From Cherax quadricarinatus (lineage: Eukaryota; Arthropoda; Malacostraca; Decapoda; Parastacidae), in contig NC_091352.1 in assembly GCF_038502225.1 (NCBI RefSeq), positions 21,945,216 to 22,009,215 on the forward strand: DNA of 64,000 bases, written 5' to 3'. Positions within the stretch are counted from its first letter, which is position 1; each line of letters opens with the position of its first letter. The notes beneath the pieces were generated by a model, which did no database searches, was not told the DNA's origin, and saw only the letters and a list, made by a program, of their open reading frames with translations. Positions 55,876-64,000 of this stretch are shown piece by piece. The position numbers were made by a program, and so were the translations under genes.

Positions 55876-55899
55876 CTGATGACCGTCAGTAGCGCTTCT

Positions 55900-56495
55900 G
55901 ACCATCCCTGGGCCCTTCACTGACATCCCTCAGACGTTCCGCAGAAGTTCTGCGACAATGAAAGCTTCATTTATTTCCATTTTAGGTAACGACGCAACGA
56001 AATACGAAAGATGAAGATACGAAGTGACAACTGCTATGAAAAATAAGTGAAATATAGAAGACTTGAAACTAGGACATTAACATTTATTTATTTTTCTATT
56101 TAGTGACATTGTATCAGAAATTAAAACTTGAAACAATGGTAGTATTATTTTTCTCAGTTTCATTTTTTTGGTTTTAGTGTTTTAGGGATGTGTGTATTAG
56201 GGGAAATGTGTATAATTGTGTATATTTTAGTTGTTTAAAAATTAGTAGGTTAGGTTAGGTAAGGTTCGTCAGGAAACAGGACAAATGTTTCCTGACGCGG
56301 GTCTTAGCCAGATGATGACCCGCCTTTGGAGCTTTTGGTCATCTGACCGAGGCCTTCCGCTGGCTTACCGGTCCACCCCTTTAAAAATTATGGTCATTTA
56401 TAACCATTGTTGATAATTCACACTAAAAATTAGTATATAACAGTGACGCTGTAGTGCATTTATTGAATGTATTATGAGTATTAATGTAAAGACTG
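55900..56495. other. No gene; short hairpin near 56268-56300
   Basis: CGTCAGGAAACA and its inverse TGTTTCCTGACG are separated by seven bases. Three TTAGG units at about 56253-56267 precede it. The GATGACCCGCC block that follows looks like a SINE scrap. Confidence 0.4.
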
Positions 56496-57621
56496 TGTGT
56501 ACTCACCTAGTTGAGGTTGCGGGGGTCGAGTCCGAGCTCCTGGCCCCGCCTCTTCACTGATCGCTACTAGGTCACTCTCCCTGAGCCGTGAGCTTTATCA
56601 TACCTCTGCTTAAAGCTATGTATGGATCCTGCCTCCGCTACATCGCTTCCCAAACTATTCTACTTACTGACTACTCTGTGGCTGAAGAAATACTTCCTAA
56701 CATCCCTGTGATTCATCTGTGTCTTCAACTTCCAACTGTGTCCCCTTGTTACTGTGTCCAATCTCTGGAACATCCTGTCTTTGTCCACCTTGTCAATTCC
56801 TCTCAGTATTTTGTATGTCGTTATCATGTCCCCCCTATCTCTCCTGTCCTCCAGTGTCGTCAGGTTGATTTCCCTTAACCTCTCCTCGTAGGACATACCT
56901 CTTAGCTCTGGGACTAGTCTTGTTGCAAACCTTTGCACTTTCTCTAGTTTCTTTACATGCTTGGCTAGGTGTGGGTTCCAAACTGGTGCCGCATACTCCA
57001 ATATGGGCCTAACGTACACGGTGTACAGGGTCCTGAACGATTCCTTATTAAGATGTCGGAATGCTGTTCTGAGGTTTGCTAGGCGCCCATTTGATGCAGC
57101 AGTTATTTGGTTGATGTGCGCGTCAGGAGATGTGCCTTGTGTTATACTCACCCCAAGATCTTTTTCGTTGAGTGAGGTTTGTAGTCTCTGGCCCCCTAGA
57201 CTGTGCTCCGTCTGCGGTCTTCTCTGCCCTTCCCCAATCTTCATGACTTTGCACTTGGTGGGATTGAACTCCAGGAGGCAATTGCTGGACCAGGTCTGCA
57301 GCCTGTCCAGATCCCTTTGTAGTTCTGCCTGGTCTTCGATCGAGTGAATTCTTCTCATCAACTTCACGTCATCTGCAAACAGGGACACCTCAGAGTCTAT
57401 TCCTTCCGTCATGTCGTTCACAAATACCAGAAACAGCACTGGTCCTAGGACTGACCCCTGTGGGACCCCGCTGGTCACAGGTGCCCACTCTGACACCTCG
57501 CCACGTACCATGACTCGCTGCTGTCTTCCTGACAAGTATTCCCTGATCCATTGTAGTGCCTTCCCTGTTATCCCTGCTTGGTCCTCCAGTTTTTGCACCA
57601 GTCTCTTGTGTGGAACTGTGT

Positions 57622-57628
<7 letters not shown>
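56496..57628 (-). pseudogene. LINE reverse transcriptase, 5-prime truncated, best copy of family
   Basis: A continuous minus frame from 57598 encodes LEDQAGITGKALQWIREYLS, SGVPQGSVLGPVLFLVFVND, SEVSLFADDVKLMRR (catalytic FADD), then the C-terminal YVRPILEYAAPVWNPHLAKH, TRLVPELRGMSYEERLREIN, YKILRGIDKVDKDRMFQR and HSWKLKTQMNHRDVRKYFF. It is followed by the untranslated tail (GGCGGGGCCAGGAGCTCGG, CTCAACTAGGTGAGTAC) to about 56496. No stop inside about 310 codons. The 5-prime end is cut at a GT array. Serves as reference for the damaged copies elsewhere. Confidence 0.9.
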
Positions 57629-57664
<36 letters not shown>

Positions 57665-57704
57665 TTGCAGGGTCGAGATTCAGCTCCTGGTCCCGCCTCT
57701 TTAC

Positions 57705-57737
<33 letters not shown>

Positions 57738-57775
57738 ATTATAGTGGAAATCTGGTGTGTGTGTGTGTGTGTTAG
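57629..57775. repeat. (GT)n microsatellites around a LINE-tail scrap
   Basis: Three GT blocks (57629-57662, 57707-57737, 57753-57772) with a minus-strand LINE tail GGCGGGACCAGGAGCTG between the first two. Confidence 0.9.
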
Positions 57776-58490
57776 TGAAGTGTGAAGATGTTCTAAATGT
57801 AATCTTCCTGTCACTGATGCTAGGTGTTCATTGAGTGGTCTCACACGGTCAGCGATACGTCAGTCAAACTGGCCGCTCCATTGTTTACTGATTTCAAAAA
57901 TAAAGACGAGGTTTGTCTCTCTGACACAATGCTCTTTTCTGTCAAGTTAGGGATCAACAGATTCGAGATGCATGACTTGCTGCACACATATTCTGTGCAA
58001 TCACACAATTTGTGTCAATCACTACTGAACTATAGTTTTTTGAAATTGTTTTAATGCCTCTTTTTTGACGCGGGACAATATCAATGGCTTTTAATGACTG
58101 TGGTAACCTCGTGTCCAGACTCCTTCATAAAATAATAAACGCTTAAGATAACGATTTATTACAATTGTTGTTAAATATGGAACTCCACGAGTCAGGACCC
58201 GGAGCAGAGTGCACGGGTATGCTGTCGATGGCTTCTGCGAAGCTAACTGGGAAGAAAGCAACGTCGGAATGTGTTTAGATTTTGGCAGTGTTTTGTGTCT
58301 AATAAGAAACTCTACACAAATAACCAGCATATAGGAGAGAAAAGTCCATGAAGACATTTTAGTGAAACGTGGACCATTTACAAGTCACACTAATGCATAA
58401 AGATGCGGAAACCATTGAACATATAGAAGAGAGGGACAGAGACGGACAAAGAGAGGAATAAACAAGTGGATAAGTAGTGATAGAGTTAAT
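57776..58490. other. No recognisable feature
   Basis: No gene, RNA or repeat that I can support. Confidence 0.4.
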
Positions 58491-58573
58491 GTTGGTATTG
58501 GAAGAAGTAGTAGTGGTAGTAGTAAGTAGGAGTAATAGTGGTAGTAGTAAGTAGGAGTAATAGTGGTAGTGGC
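58491..58573. repeat. (AGT)n-rich ~33-bp tandem repeat
   Basis: GGTAGTAGTAAGTAGGAGTAAT-type units in about two copies plus flanking AGT trinucleotides. Confidence 0.8.
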
Positions 58574-58869
58574 ACAAGACAGAAAGGGTAAACTGAGGCT
58601 TCCATACATAAACTGATAAGCGGCTCACTGTGACTTCTGTATTTTACTTATAATATCGTCACCTTTAAATATAGTTTCTATACTGGATGCGGTTATCGCC
58701 CTGGTTTTTGCATAGTGTATTTGTGATTTTTTTAAAAATTTCATTTATGGTTCTTTGCTCTGTCTCTCCTGGCTCTGTATGATGCCAGCAGTTTGTGCTC
58801 GATATTCTCCACTTCTCCAAAATTTACCTTTGCTCTACAGATAATTTGCTGCCTTTGAGGAGATCTGTT

Positions 58870-59245
58870 ATCTGTCATATTTGCCTGTGGAGTGCCTCTC
58901 TCTCTCTCTCTCTCTAGCTTGCATCTCCTGCTGTAGAGGTGTGTCTGGAGCGTACTTCGAGCACCGAAGAGTTCATCATCTCGAGGAATTGCTTCAGATC
59001 TTTTTATACCTCCCTAAGTTCCCCATTTGTTTGGCTCCAGTTGTTCTTGTTAAAGATGGATCTCATGAAATCGCCCTCATCTTTGATCGTGTTTCTCTGC
59101 CCCACGACACTGTGAACATAGGTTTTTATCTTGCTTATGTGGTGATCTGAGATTGCAGTCTTCGATTCTTTTATGTCCCTAACTAGGTCCTCGTTTATCA
59201 TACATATGAAGTCTACGGCGTCAGAGGAAACACACCCCCTAATCA
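58870..59245 (-). mobile_element. LINE endonuclease-end/linker fragment
   Basis: Minus strand: CVSSDAVDFICMINEDLVRD, SKTAISDHHISKIKTYVHSV (SDH motif of the endonuclease), then DFMRSIFNKNNWSQTNGELREV and a decayed continuation KDLKQFLEMMNSSV. Layout fits the end of a LINE endonuclease and the following linker. Clade not determined. Confidence 0.5.
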
Positions 59246-59465
59246 GAAGAATGGAAAAAGTATAATTACTTTCCAGAGTTAAATAATGGAAATTGCAATA
59301 AAATAAAATAAAAATACCCATCTGAAGTTTTAATGCGTTATTGAGGCACGAACTATTTTAATCAAGGACGTCTTCTTCAGGTTCTTTATCCTAGGTCGAC
59401 GGTGGTATTCTTGATCTTACACAGATGGAGAAGTTCCTGTCTTGGTTGGTTAGTAGAATCACACT

Positions 59466-59581
59466 TCAGATTGCGAGGAACCGATAGATCCCCGTTGCCG
59501 GGAATGTAGCTCCAAAATTACCGAGCGTCTGCTGCAGGAAGACCACGATGGCAGCAAAGTTGGCAATGATAAAAAAGAACA
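59466..59581 (-). CDS. Possible terminal exon with a membrane segment
   Basis: After an acceptor-like TTGTAATCAG, the minus strand reads VFFFIIANFAAIVVFLQQTL, GNFGATFPATGIYRFLAI and TGA at 59466-59468. The first 17 residues are strongly hydrophobic. Too short to be sure; no family recognised and no upstream exon identified. Confidence 0.25.
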
Positions 59582-60120
59582 CTGATTACAAGATGGTTAT
59601 CAAAGACTAAGGGTGGTAACTGTATTCCACTGTCATTACTGGTAACCAGGTTAAACACAAACAATATTCTTGTTAGATCACCTTACCAGAGCAGGAGAAG
59701 AGTGGAGATGAAGTGACTACCCCAATTCCAACCCAAACCAGGTAAGGTTAATAATACTTCCAGGATTAGAAACTAAAAATTTCAGACCCGATGAAATCTA
59801 TCGTTTTTACAGCTGCAGGCTAGATGGGAGTACGGCGGTGACTCGCTGTAACTCTCTCGGATTCTAAAATACCATAATCCCAATTTGCCAGCTTTTCCCC
59901 TCACAAGGGTATTTTCCAGTATTGTTGATTCAGCTATTCTGTTCTCTGGAACTGTTTCTTAAAGTTAGTTCCAGGGACTCTCTATGTGATAAGAGTTCTT
60001 GCTTGAGACTTCTTTTTAAGACGTCTAAAACTGAATTCTTCAAACAGTAGGATATTTGAGAAAGCGTTGATTGGTTATCAAGGCAATGCTCAATATCCAT
60101 TAACTGGTCCTCAATTAAAT
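59582..60120. other. No recognisable feature
   Basis: Nothing supported. Confidence 0.4.
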
Positions 60121-60124
60121 TCTC

Positions 60125-60950
60125 AGAACAATATGATGTTCAGTGAAGACAAATTCCATCTACTCCGTCATGGAAAGCTGGAGGAAATAATAGCTAGGAC
60201 TGAGTATACTACAAACTCTAATCACACAATAGAGCGGGAAAGTAATGTGAAGGACCTGGGAGTGGTAATGTCTGAGGATCTCACCTTCAAGGATCACAAC
60301 AATGCCACTATAACATCTGCGAGGAACCTGATAGGATGGATAATGAGAACATTCAAGACAAGAGATGCCAAGTCACTGATGATCCTTTTTAAATCACTTC
60401 TCTCTAGACTGGAATACTGCTGTACATTAACATCCCCATTCAAGGCAGGTGAAACTGCTGATCTAGAGAATGTACAGAGAACCATTACTGGACGTAAATG
60501 TTCCATCAAACACCTTAACTACTGGGAACTCTTGGAAGCACTTGACTTGTACTCAGTGGAGTATAGTCGAGAGAGATACATCATAATCTACACCTGGAAG
60601 ATCCTGGAGGGACTGGTCTCTAATCTGCACACAGAAATCACTCCCTACGACAGCAAAAGACTAGGCAGGCGATGCAACATACCCTCAGTGAAAAGTAGGG
60701 ACGCCATTAGTACACTAAGAGAAAACACAGTTAGTGTCCGGGGCCCAAGACTGTTCAACAGCCCCCCACCAGCCATAAGGGGAATTACCAATAGACCCCT
60801 GGTTGTCTTCAAGAGGGAGCTGGACAGATACCTAAAGTCATTGCTGGACCAGCCGAGCTGTGATTCGTACGTTGGACTACGTGCGGCCAGTAGTAACAGC
60901 CTAGTTGATCAGGCCCTGATTTACCAGGAGGCTTGGTCATGGACCAAGCA
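60125..60950 (+). pseudogene. LINE reverse-transcriptase C-terminus (sister of 12-14 kb)
   Basis: Open plus frame from NNMMFSEDKFHLLRHGKLEE through IERESNVKDLGVVMSEDLTF, NLIGWIMRTFKTRDAKSLMI, YCCTLTSPFKAGETADLENV, TEITPYDSKRLGRRCNIPS and VRGPRLFNSPPPAIRG to SYVGLRAASSNSLVDQALIY. 5-prime truncated just after the catalytic domain. The end carries AGGAGGCTTGGTCATGGACC, the tail shared with the SINE, then a palindrome (60952-60991). Confidence 0.85.
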
Positions 60951-60951
60951 C

Positions 60952-60991
60952 AACCAATTGTTGTGCTTGTACACAAGCACAACAATTGGTT
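60952..60991. repeat. Perfect hairpin (19-bp arms, 2-bp loop)
   Basis: 60952-60970 is exactly inverse-complementary to 60973-60991, at the LINE 3-prime terminus. Confidence 0.9.
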
Positions 60992-61109
60992 CAGGTTTTT
61001 TATTTTGACTGTCAGAACTTCGACTAAATCATTAGTGGTGTTCAGTAACTCACTTTACATGAACGAGTCTTTAACATACAAACAGACCTTCGTCCTTCTT
61101 TCGTGCCTG

Positions 61110-61455
61110 TTTTATCAGTCGCATCTAAATACATTGTGCCATGGAACCCATATTTCATTATCAAACCAGTCTTTTATGTGAGTCTCCGTGAAAACTGCAA
61201 ACATTACGTTTGACTTCATGAGAAAAACCACTGATAAACGGCAGTTTACTGCGTTTTTCCTCGATTTGAGACTTTGTGCTTTTGTAAACACGAATGATGA
61301 TACATAGCTAGTTGCTTTGCTGGGGTCTTGTTGGTGGGGCTTAATATCTATTTCAGATGAGTCCACCGCTAGCGGGATCGTAAATGATGAAATTTTCTTA
61401 GCATTTCTTGTAATTTTTCTGCTTCCTGTAGGTTGAATGACTATAGTTTGCATGG
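61110..61455 (-). mobile_element. LINE endonuclease N-terminal fragment
   Basis: Minus frame from 61453 (MQTIVIQPTGSRKITRNAKK) to 61115. The part SFVFTKAQSLKSRKNAVNCR, then MKSNVMFAVFTETHIKDWFD resembles the first strands of a LINE endonuclease (NxxSL..K and the catalytic TETH). Different subfamily from the others. Confidence 0.5.
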
Positions 61456-61673
61456 TCGTACTTGCGTTCCTGAGATTTTACACGCCTCGTACACTTCTTC
61501 AGGTGGTCTGGATAGTTTAAATCATAGTATTTCTCTTCATTTACTGAACTATGGCACATTTATGGGTGAAAGAGCTTGAAAGACCTAGAGCCGCATGTCG
61601 TACATACAAGTTCCATTTTAGTTAGTCCCAGTAGAACTTCATTAAGAGATGTCACAAAACAAGAGTTTGCATA

Positions 61674-61910
61674 TTACATGTTTCCGTTGGATGTGGTTAT
61701 GCGGCTCTGAGTTTCCCATTTGTTGTAAATTTTTAGATGTGTTCTAGAGCCAGAAACAACACTGATAGCAGTACCTCCACTAGTGCTGCCGCCAGCTGCA
61801 CTAATACGAACATCTGCTGCAACCTTAAAGCGATCAGGGTCACTAGCACTAGCATTAAGAGTACCTGAGACAGGACCAGTGTGTCGAATGATCCGAGTCG
61901 AACCCCAAGA
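61674..61910 (-). CDS. Terminal exon of an unidentified host gene
   Basis: Just after a strong 3-prime splice site (a run of T ending TGTCTTTTAG), the minus strand has 78 codons in phase 0: SWGSTRIIRHTGPVSGTLNA, SASDPDRFKVAADVRISAAG, GSTSGGTAISVVSGSRTHLK, IYNKWETQSRITTSNGNM, then TAA at 61674-61676. Codon choice and the alternating hydrophobic pattern look like a beta-rich secreted or structural domain, and it does not resemble any repeat in the window. A frame on the same strand covering 61733-61921 is a shadow. Upstream exons would lie beyond 62 kb on the plus coordinate; I could not identify one with confidence. Family unknown. Confidence 0.55.
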   Translation of the reverse strand, partial: SWGSTRIIRHTGPVSGTLNASASDPDRFKVAADVRISAAGGSTSGGTAISVVSGSRTHLKIYNKWETQSRITTSNGNM

Positions 61911-61929
61911 CTAAAAGACAAAAAAAAAA

Positions 61930-62620
61930 ATTAAACAAAAGTTCTTAAACCCGGATAAGCAGTTACTCATACGATAGGCAGAAGGCCTTTAAAAGAATGG
62001 GTGAGGACTGAGAATAATTATGTTAAAAGACATAAGTCAAATCGGGTCTGGTTACATTAACGAGCCCAACACCTTGAATAGTGGAATTCCTTGCTTATAG
62101 ATTTGGTGGGAGGAGAAAGTCGAATAATATGCACGCCCCTTACTCAACCATTCAAACATTTATGCTACCTCCATCGTTCATTTATACTTCTATTCTTATC
62201 TAATGAACTTTCCCCTCACATGCATTCTTTCTGTCTTCCTCAGATGCACCACTGTACTTCAAATGTATCTTCAGTCCGTATACCTGACACGAAATGTAAT
62301 GAGGACATTCCACATGACTGATAAAACGTGGGAAAAAAATCACCAACCTGGTTTACCCATATCTAGCAGGGACTGATGGAGGTTTTCGGGGATGTGTTGT
62401 GGTCAGGGTACAGCTGTGGGTGAGTGTGGTGTCCTTTAAGTGGGTGAAGATTGGCTGTACTTGGTCACACAACTGTTCAACAACATATTTCTGCTTTCTA
62501 ATTTATCCACCGTTCTTGCTATCACAATTTATGTTACTGATTGATACTTTTCTGCTAATTTTGGTTTTGCGCGTTTTATGTATTTTCAATACCTACAGTG
62601 TCGTGCTAGAGAGCGGATGA
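61930..62620. other. No recognisable feature (possible intron)
   Basis: If the exon at 61674-61910 is real this is its upstream intron or a region with further exons; none is clear. Confidence 0.35.
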
Positions 62621-62625
62621 GGCGC

Positions 62626-63750
62626 GTGGCGAGGCGCTATGGGAGGGTGACGAGGCGCTATGGTAGGGTGGCGAGGCGCTATGGTAGGGTGGCGAGGCGC
62701 TATGGTAGGGTGGTGAGGTGCTGTGGGAGGGTGGTGAGGCGCTATGGTAGGGTGGTGAGGTGCTGTGGGAGGGTGGTGAGGCGCTATGGTAGGGTGGTGA
62801 GGTGCTGTGGGAGGGTGGTGAGGCGCTATGGTAGGGTGGTGAGGTGCTGTGGGAGGGTGGTGAGGCGCTATGGTAGGGTGGTGAGGTGCTGTGGGAGGGT
62901 GGTGAGGCGCTATGGTAGGGTGGTGAGGTGCTGTGGGAGGGTGGTGAGGCGCTATGGTAGGGTGGCGAGGCGCTATGGTAGGGTGGCGAAGTGCTATGGT
63001 AGGGTGGCGAGGCGCTATGGTAGGGTGGTGAGGTGCTGTGGGAGGGTGGTGAGGCGCTATGGTAGGGTGGTGAGGTGCTGTGGGAGGGTGGTGAGGCGCT
63101 ATGGTAGGGTGGTGAGGTGCTGTGGGAGGGTGGTGAGGCGCTATGGTAGGGTGGTGAGGTGCTGTGGGAGGGTGGTGAGGCGCTATGGTAGGGTGGCGAG
63201 GCGCTGTGATAGGGTGGCGAGGCGCTATGGTAGAGTGGCGAGGCGCTATGGTAGGGTGGCGAGGCGCTGTGATAGGGTGGCGAAGTGCTATGGTAGGGTG
63301 GCGAGGCGCTATGGTAGGGTGGCGAGGCGCTGTGATAGGGTGGCGAAGTGCTATGGGAGGGTGGCGAAGTGCTATGGTAGGGTGGCGAAGTGCTATGGAA
63401 GGGTGGCGAGGCGCTATGGTAGGGTGGCGAAGTGCTATGGGAGGGTGGCGAGGCGCTATGGGAGGGTGGCGATGCGCTATGGTAGGGTGGAGAGGTGCTG
63501 TGGGAGGGTGGCGAAGGGCTATAGTAGGGTGGCGAGGCGCTATGGTAGGGTGGCGAGGCGCTATGTTAGGGTGGAGAGGCGCTATGGTAGAGTGGCGAGG
63601 TGCTATGGTAGGGTGGCGAGGTGCTGTGGGAGGGTGGCGAGGCGCTATGGTAGGGTGGCGAGGCGCTATGGTACGGTGCGAGGTGCTGTGAGAGGGTGGC
63701 GAGGTGTTGTGGTAGGGTGGCGAGGCGCTATGGTAGGATGGCGAGAATTT
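62626..63750. repeat. 21-bp minisatellite with 42-bp alternation
   Basis: About 53 units of GTGGCGAGGCGCTATGGTAG plus one base. From about 62700 to 63180 two unit variants alternate strictly, GTGGTGAGGTGCTGTGGGAG then GTGGTGAGGCGCTATGGTAG, a 42-bp higher-order repeat; the right part is irregular. A 401-codon Arg/Val/Tyr frame (RVARRYG repeats) spans it because 21 is a multiple of three; not considered a gene. Confidence 0.95.
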
Positions 63751-63784
63751 TTCTCCTCTGCTGTACAGAGCAAAATATTTTAAT

Positions 63785-64000
63785 AGCTACTAAATAGCAG
63801 TATTATTCTCTGTACAAACTTAGTAAGCTAGCTAAAGTACGGACTTCCGAAGAGCAGCAAGGAATACACACTGAAGTAGACACTTTTAGGCCTAGAGCCT
63901 ATGATTACCATCAACGATCATTTCTTATTAATTCAATTTACTCACTGTTTTAATTCAGGTTGATGCCAGGTGGTAAAGCAACTGGATTATTTAGTATGAT
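63785..64000. other. No recognisable feature
   Basis: Nothing supported up to the window end. Confidence 0.4.

Noticed and set aside
56250..56270. Arthropod telomere repeat (TTAGG)n
   Set aside because: Only about three units, degenerate and internal; too short to call an interstitial telomere.
62578..63783. 401-codon Arg/Val/Tyr-rich frame
   Set aside because: Produced by a 21-bp repeat without stops; start lies in the repeat edge and there is no non-repeat protein segment.

Overview
This window is repeat-dominated nuclear DNA of an animal, most likely a decapod crustacean and plausibly a crayfish. That call rests on the recognisable repeat types: several non-LTR retrotransposon (LINE) clades, tRNA-derived SINEs, a Tc1-type transposon, hammerhead-bearing foldback elements and abundant AC/GA/AT microsatellites. 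It is an inference; the species cannot be fixed from this sequence. There is no bacterial gene structure. Very little is ordinary host gene: two near-identical intronless protein kinase genes, one convincing terminal exon (61674-61910, minus) and a few small or decayed coding remnants.

Layout. 1-5.6 kb: scrambled and ancient LINE remains, one split by a dead Tc1 transposon (3227-4575). 6-9 kb: a BED-finger fragment, a tRNA-SINE, and a segment with a diverged second copy at 50.8-51.8 kb; two minisatellites (20 bp and 42 bp) have expanded only in the first copy. 9.2-9.6 kb: a foldback element with hammerhead-ribozyme motifs. 10.7-14.8 kb: an 18-bp minisatellite, a short TIR element and two LINE remnants. 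16.7-26.9 kb and 43.3-50.3 kb are the two arms of a large inverted duplication around a ~16.3-kb spacer. Each arm holds tandem repeats, the kinase gene and a small unidentified reading frame. The arms act as pre-insertion references for each other: an RTE element and a CR1 fragment entered only arm 1, and two foldback elements (with 14-bp and 11-bp target-site duplications) entered only arm 2. The spacer (27-43 kb) is a pile of LINE fragments separated by AC or AT microsatellites, with a second intact RTE element and a truncated third copy tail-to-tail. 50-54.8 kb: SINE, old duplications, a LINE scrap and more ribozyme-bearing foldbacks. 55-61 kb: a coiled-coil pseudogene and LINE fragments. 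62.6-63.75 kb: a 21-bp minisatellite.

Functionally, two RTE elements have full-length endonuclease-reverse transcriptase frames and could be autonomous. One LINE family shares its 3-prime tail with the tRNA-SINE, suggesting a SINE-LINE partnership. The most interesting non-coding signal is a family of short inverted-repeat elements carrying the hammerhead core (CTGANGA, hairpin, GAAA) next to AATAAA, as in Penelope-like elements or retrozymes, with direct evidence of related elements having moved. The most interesting coding signal is the kinase pair, whose catalytic domains are almost identical while the basic tails are strongly diverged, as expected from gene conversion between inverted arms.
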